A DNA stretch of 6,519 bases from an uncultured Streptococcus sp. (GCA_902461025.1 CABPWC010000087.1:1-6519), one strand, 5' to 3'; positions 1 through 5,203 are shown, counted from the first letter of the stretch. Program-made: numbers and translations. Notes: generated by a model from the sequence alone, not told the origin.

Positions 1-446
1 AAACGGTTGTCAAAACGTTCTACTGTACCTGACATGATTTCTTGTTCATGCTCTTTGTAAGTATTGTAGGTAATGGCACGTGTTTGCTTACGCATTTTTT
101 CCATGATTGTTTGTTTAGCAGATTGGGCTGCTACACGACCAAACTCTCCTGGTGCTTCTTCAAATTTGATTTTGTCACCAAGCTCATAGGCTGAATTAAT
201 AGCAAGGGCATCTTTTAAACTGATTTCCAAACGGCTATCAAATACTTCATCAACAACTTCACGGACAGTATAGACAGTAAAGTCACCTGTCTTTTCGTTG
301 AAATCAATAGCTACACTATCAGATTGACCATAGCGTCTACGGTAAGCAGAACGAAGTGATTCTACTACTGCGTCAATGATATCCTCTTTCTTGATTCCCT
401 TGTCTTCTTCCAAAATGCGGAAGGCCTCTAGCATTTCTTTACTCAT
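1..446 (-). CDS. nusA: NusA, transcription termination/antitermination factor (N-terminal part, cut by window edge)
   Basis: NusA binds RNA polymerase near the RNA exit channel and modulates pausing, intrinsic termination and antitermination in the cytoplasm. The 148 complete codons visible begin MSKEMLEAFRILEEDKGIKKED and continue through the NusA N-terminal domain, which includes the basic segment SLRSAYRRRYG and a DVDS-like strand region. The last visible residues (EIMSGTVERF) look like the first strand of the S1 RNA-binding domain; the rest of S1, both KH domains and any C-terminal part lie beyond position 1. The start is the ATG at 446-444, which gives the usual streptococcal N-terminus. 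The gene follows rimP after a 41-base gap, the conserved rimP-nusA order that normally continues to ylxR, an L7Ae-like gene and infB. The nearest upstream sequence has only a poor ribosome binding site; a better one lies beyond a hairpin and is described separately. Identity is secure. Confidence 0.96.
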   Translation of the reverse strand, partial: MSKEMLEAFRILEEDKGIKKEDIIDAVVESLRSAYRRRYGQSDSVAIDFNEKTGDFTVYTVREVVDEVFDSRLEISLKDALAINSAYELGDKIKFEEAPGEFGRVAAQSAKQTIMEKMRKQTRAITYNTYKEHEQEIMSGTVERFDNR

Positions 447-487
447 GTTCTTTTTACTTTTGAATTCTCAAAAGCTATCCTTTCTTT
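447..487 (-). promoter_or_regulatory. nusA translation initiation region with remote Shine-Dalgarno and hairpin
   Basis: Reading the minus strand, AAAGGA (478-483) lies 31 bases before the nusA ATG, too far for direct use. Between them is a perfect 7-bp inverted repeat, CTTTTGA / TCAAAAG (474-468 and 463-457), with a four-base GAAT loop and one extra possible G-U pair. Folding this 20-base hairpin would leave about 11 bases between the AAAGGA and the ATG. The sequence directly before the ATG (AAAAAGAAC) is only a weak site. No T-run follows, so this is not a terminator. The repeat is seen; its role in bringing the site close to the start is inference. Confidence 0.45.
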
Positions 488-967
488 CTATAATTTTACT
501 GCTAAACGTGCTTTTGATACCAAGTTATATGGAATTTGGACTGTTTTCTTGCGAGTTTTATCCATATATTCCATAGTCAACTCATCCTCTTCAAAGGACA
601 ACAAGGTTCCTTCAAAAACCTTTTGCTTATCGATGGCTTGATAGAGCCCGACATGGATGTATTTCCCAATCGCTCCAGCGACTGCTTCCTTGGTTTTCAA
701 AGGACGCTCCAATCCTGGACTTGTAATTTCTAGGAAATATTGTTCTGGGAAGGGATCCGGCTTGATAGCATCTAGGACAGGACTGATAATTTCAGTCAAG
801 TCTGCTGTATCATTCAAGGTGATTCCTTCAGGCTTGTCTACAAAAATACTAAGAATCATGTCACTGCCAATCTTTCCGTACTCGATATCTACGAGTTCAA
901 AAGGAGCTTCAATAACAGGTTCTACGACTTCTCTGACTAATTCAACGATCGTTGCGATTGCGTCCAC
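488..967 (-). CDS. rimP: RimP, ribosome maturation factor
   Basis: RimP acts in the cytoplasm in late assembly of the 30S ribosomal subunit. With the conventional GTG start at 967-965 the product has 159 residues, typical for the family. The N-terminal alpha/beta domain carries APFELVDIEYGK (about 21-32) and the hallmark FLEITSPGLERPLK (about 78-91). The C-terminal SH3-like domain follows and ends TRKKTVQIPYNLVSKARLAVKL. The open frame runs on to an ATG at 1066, but that lies upstream of the probable promoter and adds 33 residues foreign to RimP, so I reject it. The start is doubtful: AGGAGG (972-967) overlaps the GTG, while the AUC at 958-956 sits 8 bases downstream of it. Starting there would give 156 residues and an N-terminus nearer in length to those I recall from E. 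coli and B. subtilis RimP. The gene opens the rimP-nusA unit with its own promoter. The family is certain; the start is not. Confidence 0.94.
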   Translation of the reverse strand: MDAIATIVELVREVVEPVIEAPFELVDIEYGKIGSDMILSIFVDKPEGITLNDTADLTEIISPVLDAIKPDPFPEQYFLEITSPGLERPLKTKEAVAGAIGKYIHVGLYQAIDKQKVFEGTLLSFEEDELTMEYMDKTRKKTVQIPYNLVSKARLAVKL

Positions 968-972
968 CTCCT
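967..972 (-). promoter_or_regulatory. rimP Shine-Dalgarno, misplaced for the GTG start
   Basis: The minus strand reads AGGAGG at 972-967, and the following bases TG extend its match to the 16S rRNA tail. Its last G is the first base of the conventional GTG start, which leaves no spacing at all. The distance to the in-frame AUC at 958-956 is 8 bases, which is ideal. I see no other purine-rich site at a normal distance upstream of the GTG. The position therefore bears directly on which codon starts rimP. Confidence 0.7.
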
Positions 973-980
973 CATAAGCA

Positions 981-1006
981 AGAGGCGAAGATATCTCCCC
1001 GCCTCT
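981..1006 (-). promoter_or_regulatory. rimP leader hairpin
   Basis: A perfect 7-bp inverted repeat, AGAGGCG / CGCCTCT on the minus strand (1006-1000 and 987-981), encloses a 12-base loop containing the self-complementary AGATATCT. One further G-U pair could extend the stem. It lies between the probable transcription start near 1021 and the rimP ribosome binding site at 972, and so occupies much of a leader of about 55-65 bases. No T-run follows, so it is not a complete intrinsic terminator. It could stabilise the mRNA or affect rimP translation. The structure is seen; its function is unknown. Confidence 0.5.
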
Positions 1007-1027
1007 CTTTCTTATATTCTTGATAAT

Positions 1028-1056
1028 AGTATAGCACTTTTTAGTACTAATGTAAA
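1028..1056 (-). promoter_or_regulatory. Promoter of the rimP-nusA operon
   Basis: The minus strand shows a -35 box TTTACA (1056-1051), a 17-base spacer and a -10 box TATACT (1033-1028). The -10 is preceded by TGC, giving an extended -10 (TGnTATACT). This is a near-consensus vegetative (sigma-A) promoter, with transcription predicted to start near 1021. It lies in the trmB-rimP gap, so rimP-nusA can be transcribed independently of ccrZ-trmB. It also argues against the ATG at 1066 as a rimP start, because that codon would be upstream of the promoter. Confidence 0.85.
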
Positions 1057-1093
1057 GCATAAGCACTCAAATAGCCTGATTTCAAGCTTTTTC

Positions 1094-1729
1094 TTAAAAT
1101 TCTGCTTCAACTCTATAAATGACTTGACCCTTACTTGAGAACTTTTGCTCATACTCAGTCATAACATTTCCTTCAAAGTCGCTGGCATGTAAATCTAACC
1201 AAACACCCTTAAGTTTCATGCCATATTGTGAAAAGCTCACTAAGCTATATTCAAACAAGCCACGATTATCTGTCTTGAAATGAATTTCACCATGTTCAGG
1301 CAAGATTCGTTTGAAAGTATCCAAGAAGCTCTTATAAGTCAAACGACGCTTCTCATGGCGTTTTTTAGGCCATGGATCCGAGAAATTCAAATACAAGCGA
1401 TCAATTTCACCATCTTCAAAATAATTGGTCAATTCTGAACCATCAACCCATAAAAGTTTGATGTTGGGAACTCCAACTTCTAAGACCTTGTCTAATGCAT
1501 AGCTTAATACAGACTTCTGAATATCAATCCCGATATAGTTGATGCCAGGATTTTGTTTGGCCATTCCTGTTACGAAAGCACCTTTACCGCTACCAACCTC
1601 TACATGGATTGGATTGTCATTGCCAAACAAATCTCGCCACTTCCCTTTAGCCTCTGCGGGATTTAAAACAACATACTGCGGATTAGCCTCTAACAGTTCT
1701 GTTGCACCTTTACGATTTCTAACTCTCAT
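1094..1729 (-). CDS. trmB: TrmB, tRNA (guanine-N7-)-methyltransferase
   Basis: TrmB is a cytoplasmic class I SAM-dependent enzyme that methylates N7 of guanosine 46 in the tRNA variable loop. The 211 residues match the usual bacterial length. Visible motifs in order are the SAM-binding glycine-rich loop VEVGSGKG (about 43-50), the acidic residue of GIDIQ (about D69), VDGSEL (about 95-100), the family signature SDPWPKKRHEKRRL (about 117-130), HFKTDN (about 150-155) and the C-terminal TEYE (191-194). The start ATG at 1729 overlaps the ccrZ stop as ATGA. The ribosome binding site is weak (GGAAAAAAG), so translation is probably coupled to that of ccrZ. No terminator follows in the 126 bases before rimP. 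Nothing odd is seen and the identification is secure. Confidence 0.97.
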   Translation of the reverse strand: MRVRNRKGATELLEANPQYVVLNPAEAKGKWRDLFGNDNPIHVEVGSGKGAFVTGMAKQNPGINYIGIDIQKSVLSYALDKVLEVGVPNIKLLWVDGSELTNYFEDGEIDRLYLNFSDPWPKKRHEKRRLTYKSFLDTFKRILPEHGEIHFKTDNRGLFEYSLVSFSQYGMKLKGVWLDLHASDFEGNVMTEYEQKFSSKGQVIYRVEAEF

Positions 1730-2520
1730 TTCTTTTTTCCATACTTATCTCGGAAGCTACGCAAAGCATAGATTTCCCGATTTACATTATCCAAATCTTG
1801 ATTTTCATAGTATTTAGTAATGAGGCTCAAAAATGACAGTTGAGCGTACCAATATAACTTATTCAAGACAGTTTGATTATACTTATAGCCATAATTAGTT
1901 AGCCATTCTTGCCACTGATACTCTGGAATATAGTGACAGAGCAGATAGGCCACATCAAACATACGATCAGTCAAGCGAACGGAATCCCAATCTACTAAAT
2001 AAATCAAGCCACTCTCTGTCTCAAACCAGTTGCTATGACGGACATCCCCATGGACTATGGTTGCATAGTCTTCCCTAAAGCCAGGAAGATTCTCACGCAA
2101 ATCACCTAAAACCATACGTAGATACTGGTTGTTTTTTAAAGCATCCGGAGCCTTGTTTACCCATGACTGAAGTAAATCCGAAGGTGTTTCCATTGCATAT
2201 CCCAATCGTGTCAACTGGGTCATTAAGGGACGTGAACAGTGTAAACGTGTCAAAATATCGATAATTTGTTTACGGTTCATATCACTTGGCGCCAAAATTT
2301 TTCCTGTCAACCATTCCTGAGCGGACATATCACGGCCGTCTGGTAAACGACGGCTCCAGAGCAATTGTGGTGCAATTTGCTCTCTAGCTAAACCAGGCAG
2401 GATTGGAGAAGTATTCATTTTTATAAAAACGCGTTTTCCATCAGGATAACTTCCCATATAAGCTTTTCCGCTCTTCCCAGATATCGGGGTTAGCGTTAGC
2501 TCAATATCACCCAAGTCCAT
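1726..2520 (-). CDS. ccrZ: CcrZ, cell-cycle regulator with APH-type kinase fold
   Basis: CcrZ is a cytoplasmic, kinase-like protein that in S. pneumoniae is recruited by FtsZ and helps time DnaA-dependent replication initiation. Related proteins have been reported to phosphorylate ribose-type sugars, though the physiological substrate is not settled here. The 264 residues show the aminoglycoside phosphotransferase/choline kinase fold: an N-lobe with the likely ATP-binding lysine in VFIKM (K34), the Brenner-type catalytic loop HGDVRHSN (157-164, with D159 and N164), and the metal-binding VDWD (D177). An aromatic-rich helical C-terminus follows. All catalytic residues are present. The ATG at 2520 follows GGAGG with 6 bases of spacing, which fixes the start. 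The gene overlaps trmB by four bases and has its own promoter inside the end of pptB. Older annotations call this a generic phosphotransferase. I am sure of the family and fairly sure of orthology. Confidence 0.93.
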   Translation of the reverse strand: MDLGDIELTLTPISGKSGKAYMGSYPDGKRVFIKMNTSPILPGLAREQIAPQLLWSRRLPDGRDMSAQEWLTGKILAPSDMNRKQIIDILTRLHCSRPLMTQLTRLGYAMETPSDLLQSWVNKAPDALKNNQYLRMVLGDLRENLPGFREDYATIVHGDVRHSNWFETESGLIYLVDWDSVRLTDRMFDVAYLLCHYIPEYQWQEWLTNYGYKYNQTVLNKLYWYAQLSFLSLITKYYENQDLDNVNREIYALRSFRDKYGKKK

Positions 2521-2549
2521 TTCTTTCCTCCGAATAAAGTTTCCTTATT

Positions 2550-2578
2550 ATTCTACTAATTTTTATGCTATTCGTCAA
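2550..2578 (-). promoter_or_regulatory. Promoter of ccrZ-trmB
   Basis: On the minus strand, a -35 box TTGACG (2578-2573) and a -10 box TAGAAT (2555-2550) are separated by exactly 17 bases. Both differ from consensus by one base. Transcription would start near 2543, leaving a leader of about 22 bases before ccrZ. The -35 lies in the last codons of pptB and only 47 bases separate the two genes, so the promoter straddles the pptB stop. Confidence 0.8.
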
Positions 2579-3617
2579 CCAATCTTCTCAGTTGATACGG
2601 CAAATAAAGAAATTGCAAGACAAGACCTGCTCCCACAAGTGCTAGAACAAGAATTTTGTCCTTAAAAACAAGCAATCCTATGAGACTTTCCAAGATTAAT
2701 ACAAAAACCCCAATCGCTCTCAAAATTTCCTTCAAGCCTTTCTCTTTTTGCCCCTTACCTACTGGGAATAATTGCGTCAAATATTGATAGTCAAAGGCAT
2801 GATAGAGGGCTAGAAGTTGGAATAACAAAAGATAATTGAATAAAATTACAATTGCGACTGCAATCCAAGATTGCTCAATGAAGATGAGAGCGGTCAAAGA
2901 TATGATTATGAGTCGCAGACTAAGGGCGAATAAATCTCCATTTCTCAGATAGGAGCGGAGATAAAGATTCTGCCAGATTTTTCCTGGTACTTTCTGAACT
3001 CCCTTGAGGATAAAGTCCAGATAAGCTCGGCGCTTAACACTATTTGAAATCCCCTTGACCTGTGTAAAGAGGGCAAAGAATCGAAGCAAGAACTGCTTAC
3101 GTTTACTTTCTTGCGCAATAACATAATCCCAGTTAAGTCCATTTCCAAGGAAAAAGTTGCTAGACTTTTGGCGAAAAATCACATATTTTACTATCCCCAA
3201 GACAAGGAGATAGACTCCAAAAATCGGCAAACCAAGACCCATGGCTAAGAATAAAGGCGCAAACAGGAGCAAAAAGAGAGTCTGTACACTGACCCAAAAG
3301 ATGAAAGAAATCAGACTTTGCTTCTGGATGTGTTCTCTCACTTCTTCTTCAGCAACTAAAAGAAATAGTTTGTCAGGCACTTCTAGATAGGTCGCAATAC
3401 CACCCCAAAGCAAAAGTAAAATAGATATCATCCCAATCAAAATTAGGATTGGAAAATGATTCTCAGGAAAGTGTTGGAGCAACTGGTTGTACTGGTAGGC
3501 CAAAAATCCTAACAACACCAACAAAAATAAGACAAAATGATCATTGAGCACATAACGGAGATAGCCCAAGCATTCCTTGCGAAATTCCTGCTTTCGTTTT
3601 AAAAACAAGTCCTTCAT
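2568..3617 (-). CDS. pptB: PptB, EcsB-family membrane subunit of peptide-pheromone ABC exporter
   Basis: This is the membrane subunit of an EcsAB-type ABC exporter acting with the ATPase encoded just upstream. The streptococcal pair PptAB is known to be needed for processing and export of short hydrophobic Rgg pheromones (SHP and ComS types); EcsAB of B. subtilis affects secretion and sporulation. The 349-residue protein begins with a basic amphipathic segment. It has about eight hydrophobic segments, near residues 26-41, 56-78, 102-128, 130-148, 229-247, 250-271, 298-318 and 321-338. The long cytoplasmic region between the fourth and fifth holds the EcsB-like stretch NLYLRSYLRNGDLF (about 217-230). 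The ATG at 3617 overlaps the pptA stop as ATGA, with GGAGG 5 bases upstream. No terminator follows; the ccrZ promoter starts inside its last codons. The family call is firm. The exact cargo is inferred from relatives. Confidence 0.9.
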   Translation of the reverse strand: MKDLFLKRKQEFRKECLGYLRYVLNDHFVLFLLVLLGFLAYQYNQLLQHFPENHFPILILIGMISILLLLWGGIATYLEVPDKLFLLVAEEEVREHIQKQSLISFIFWVSVQTLFLLLFAPLFLAMGLGLPIFGVYLLVLGIVKYVIFRQKSSNFFLGNGLNWDYVIAQESKRKQFLLRFFALFTQVKGISNSVKRRAYLDFILKGVQKVPGKIWQNLYLRSYLRNGDLFALSLRLIIISLTALIFIEQSWIAVAIVILFNYLLLFQLLALYHAFDYQYLTQLFPVGKGQKEKGLKEILRAIGVFVLILESLIGLLVFKDKILVLALVGAGLVLQFLYLPYQLRRLVDE

Positions 3618-4345
3618 AGCTCCTCCTCTTTGGTCAAAGCCAAATAGATATCATTGAGACTTGCTTCTGGCATATCAAAGGCTTCTCGGAGTTGTTGGAG
3701 ATTTCCTTTGGCTCTTACTTGACCTTTGTGAAGAATGACAAAAGAGTCACACATCTTTTCAGCAGAATCAAGAACGTGGGTACTCATAAGGATAGACTTT
3801 CCTTTTTTCTTTTCCGCTTCTAGCAGTTGAATCAAATCTGAAATCGCCAAAGGATCAAGACCAAGGAAAGGTTCGTCTACGATAAAGAGACTAGGATCCA
3901 CGACAAAGGCACAGATAATCATAACCTTTTGCTTCATCCCTTTGGAAAAATGAACTGGAAACCAATCCAATTTTTGATCCAAACGGAACATTTTCAAAAG
4001 CGGCTCTACACGTTCAAAAGCTAGATTTTGCTCGATACCATAGGCCATAGCAACCGTCTCAATATGCTCTCTGAGAGTTAATTCCTCGTACAAACTAGGA
4101 GTTTCAGGGATATAACCAATTTTCTTGCGATAGCTCGTAGCATCCTCTCCTAGAGTCAACCCGTCAATCTTAATCTCCCCACTATAGGGCGTCAAAAGAC
4201 CAATAATCTCATTGATAGTCGTAGATTTCCCCGCACCATTCAAACCTATCAAACCTACCAACTGTCCGCTCTCAACTGTAAAGGACACATCTTTCAAGAC
4301 AGGGACATGAACATAGCCTCCTGTCAGATTTTTAATTTCTAACAT
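3614..4345 (-). CDS. pptA: PptA, EcsA-type ATPase of peptide-pheromone ABC exporter
   Basis: This is the cytoplasmic ATP-hydrolysing subunit that pairs with the adjacent EcsB-type membrane protein. The 243 residues are a complete ABC domain: Walker A GLNGAGKST (34-42), a Q-loop region GYIPETPSLYEELT (from 78) with Glu81 where many ABC proteins have Gln, the signature FSKGMKQK (133-140), Walker B LFIVDEP (153-159, with D157 and E158), the D-loop LGLDP and the switch His190 in STH. The Glu in the Q-loop and the SKGMKQK signature agree with the EcsA subgroup as I know it and do not suggest inactivity. The ATG at 4345 follows GGAG at a normal distance. It is divergent from the HIT gene, an arrangement also found for hit and ecsA in B. 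subtilis. Family identity is secure. The symbol pptA rests on the streptococcal context. Confidence 0.92.
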   Translation of the reverse strand: MLEIKNLTGGYVHVPVLKDVSFTVESGQLVGLIGLNGAGKSTTINEIIGLLTPYSGEIKIDGLTLGEDATSYRKKIGYIPETPSLYEELTLREHIETVAMAYGIEQNLAFERVEPLLKMFRLDQKLDWFPVHFSKGMKQKVMIICAFVVDPSLFIVDEPFLGLDPLAISDLIQLLEAEKKKGKSILMSTHVLDSAEKMCDSFVILHKGQVRAKGNLQQLREAFDMPEASLNDIYLALTKEEEL

Positions 4346-4359
4346 ATTTTCTCCGAATC

Positions 4360-4368
4360 TGGTATAAT
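4360..4368 (+). promoter_or_regulatory. Extended -10 promoter for the HIT gene group
   Basis: The plus strand reads TGGTATAAT: a perfect -10 hexamer (4363-4368) with the TG of an extended -10. The position 17 bases upstream holds TAACAT (4340-4345), a poor -35, so the promoter would depend on the extended -10. Transcription would start near 4375, about 38 bases before the HIT start. It forms one half of a palindrome whose other half is the opposing promoter. Confidence 0.65.
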
Positions 4369-4376
4369 GTAGCTAT

Positions 4377-4385
4377 ATTATATCA
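4377..4385 (-). promoter_or_regulatory. Extended -10 promoter for pptAB
   Basis: The minus strand reads TGATATAAT: a perfect -10 hexamer (4382-4377) preceded by TG. The -35 position (around 4400-4405, ACCTCT) is poor and coincides with the HIT ribosome binding site. Transcription would start near 4370, about 25 bases before the pptA ATG. An alternative reading uses TTGAAT (4393-4388) with CATTAT (4369-4364) at 18-base spacing. The extended -10 is the stronger candidate. Confidence 0.55.
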
Positions 4386-4412
4386 AAATTCAATACACTA
4401 GAGGTGGTTTTT

Positions 4413-4823
4413 ATGTCAGATTGTATTTTTTGTAAGATTTTAGCAGGAGAAATCCCTGCAGCCAAGGTTTATGAGGATGAGCAAGTCCTTGCCTTTCTTG
4501 ATATTTCTCAAGTAACACCTGGTCATACCTTGGTCGTACCCAAAGAACACTATCGCAATCTTTTAGAAATGGATGCTGCGAGCGCTAGCCAACTCTTTGC
4601 TAAGGTTCCAGTCATTTCTCAAAAGGTTATGAAAGCTACCCAAGCTGAAGGCATGAATATAATCGCCAACTGCGAAGAGGTAGCTGGACAAACCGTTTTC
4701 CATACCCATGTCCACCTCGTTCCTCGTTATGGTGCCGAGGATGACCTAAAAATTGACTTTGTTGCCCATGAACCTGACTTTGACAAACTTGCCCAAGTCG
4801 CCGAAACAATCAAAAACGCTTAA
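4413..4823 (+). CDS. hit: HIT-family nucleotide-binding hydrolase (HinT/Hit-like)
   Basis: HIT proteins of this branch are small cytoplasmic homodimers that bind nucleotides and hydrolyse phosphoramidate links such as AMP-amino or acyl-AMP compounds; the biological substrate is usually unknown. The 136 residues show the N-terminal CIFC pair (C4, C7), the segment VTPGHTLVVPKEH (about 34-46), the NCEEVAGQTVFH stretch and the histidine triad HTHVHLV (H97, H99, H101). All three histidines are present, so it should be active. I chose the ATG at 4413 because GAGG (4401-4404) lies 8 bases upstream; a GTG at 4404 in the same frame overlaps that site and would add only three residues. It diverges from pptAB and is followed after 9 bases by a small gene, probably on the same transcript. 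Family identity is secure. Confidence 0.95.
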   Translation: MSDCIFCKILAGEIPAAKVYEDEQVLAFLDISQVTPGHTLVVPKEHYRNLLEMDAASASQLFAKVPVISQKVMKATQAEGMNIIANCEEVAGQTVFHTHVHLVPRYGAEDDLKIDFVAHEPDFDKLAQVAETIKNA

Positions 4824-4832
4824 GGAGTTCCT

Positions 4833-5120
4833 ATGAAACTATCAAATTTACTACTTTTTGCTGGATCAGCAGTCGGATCTTACCTCCTCGTTAAAAATCG
4901 CGAAGTTATCACTGAAGAAGTTTCAGATACAACTGATCGCGTTGAAGCAATCAAAGGCGATTTAGATGTTATCCAAAATAGCTTACAAATTATCAATCAA
5001 CAAAAAGAAGTCATCAAGGAATACCAAGAAGACCTAACCTATAAATTTAAAGCCTTAGAAAAAGATCTCCAAGCAAGGCTTGCTGTGATAAAAGAACTAC
5101 GAGAAACTGAAGAAAACTAA
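4833..5120 (+). CDS. Small membrane-anchored coiled-coil protein of unknown function
   Basis: I do not recognise a specific function. The 95-residue protein has a short hydrophobic N-terminus with small residues (LLLFAGSAVGSYLLV, about 6-20). A charged, Gln/Glu/Lys-rich region follows to the end with heptad-like spacing of Ile, Leu and Val (about 28-92), suggesting one long helix or coiled coil. This resembles YtxH-type proteins in layout; B. subtilis carries such proteins near hit and ecsAB, but I cannot confirm homology. The ATG at 4833 is supported by AAGGAG overlapping the HIT stop codon, 5 bases upstream, so it is very probably translated and co-transcribed with the HIT gene. The hydrophobic part is just long enough for one membrane pass with the coiled coil in the cytoplasm, though topology is inferred. 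No repeats or truncation are seen. Confidence 0.85.
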   Translation: MKLSNLLLFAGSAVGSYLLVKNREVITEEVSDTTDRVEAIKGDLDVIQNSLQIINQQKEVIKEYQEDLTYKFKALEKDLQARLAVIKELRETEEN

Positions 5121-5203
5121 AAAAGAAAGCATCCAACTTTCCTTATATCCCCTTAAATCCATCTTGGATTACCAGCTCCTAACAGAAAAGGGAGGGACTA
5201 AAC
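5121..5203 (+). other. Intergenic gap with a small hairpin, no clear promoter or terminator
   Basis: The 83 bases between the two small genes contain a perfect 6-bp hairpin, AATCCA-TCT-TGGATT (5156-5170), and a weak GAAAG/CTTTC repeat just after the first stop. Neither is followed by a convincing T-run. I found no promoter with good -35 and -10 boxes. A strong ribosome binding site, GGAGG at 5191-5195, lies 8 bases before the next ATG. The downstream gene is probably expressed by read-through from the HIT promoter. Confidence 0.4.

Noticed and set aside
78..81. Search of the whole window for insertion sequences, BOX or RUP repeats, CRISPR arrays and tRNA genes.
   Set aside because: By eye I found no transposase fragment, no direct repeat series and no tRNA-like cloverleaf; almost all the sequence is accounted for by ordinary genes. 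A short match could be missed without tools.
376..977. Plus-strand open frames of 65-106 residues across nusA and rimP.
   Set aside because: They are antisense shadows of well-supported genes, lack ribosome binding sites and encode low-complexity or unrecognisable products.
968..1066. Extension of rimP to an upstream ATG at 1066, giving 192 residues.
   Set aside because: The extra 33 residues do not look like RimP, and the extension runs through the leader hairpin and upstream of the probable promoter.
1062..1093. Possible terminator after trmB, with AAGC/GCTT arms and a T-run when read on the plus strand.
   Set aside because: The stem is only four pairs before mismatches. In the direction of trmB transcription no T-run follows, and no plus-strand gene ends here.
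2945..3148. Minus-strand 67-residue frame inside pptB.
   Set aside because: It is an alternative frame fully inside a well-supported membrane protein gene, with no sign of independent translation.
4404..4412. GTG start for the HIT gene, three codons upstream of the ATG.
   Set aside because: It overlaps the Shine-Dalgarno GAGG at 4401-4404, and the ATG at 4413 has proper spacing and gives the usual N-terminus before CIFC.
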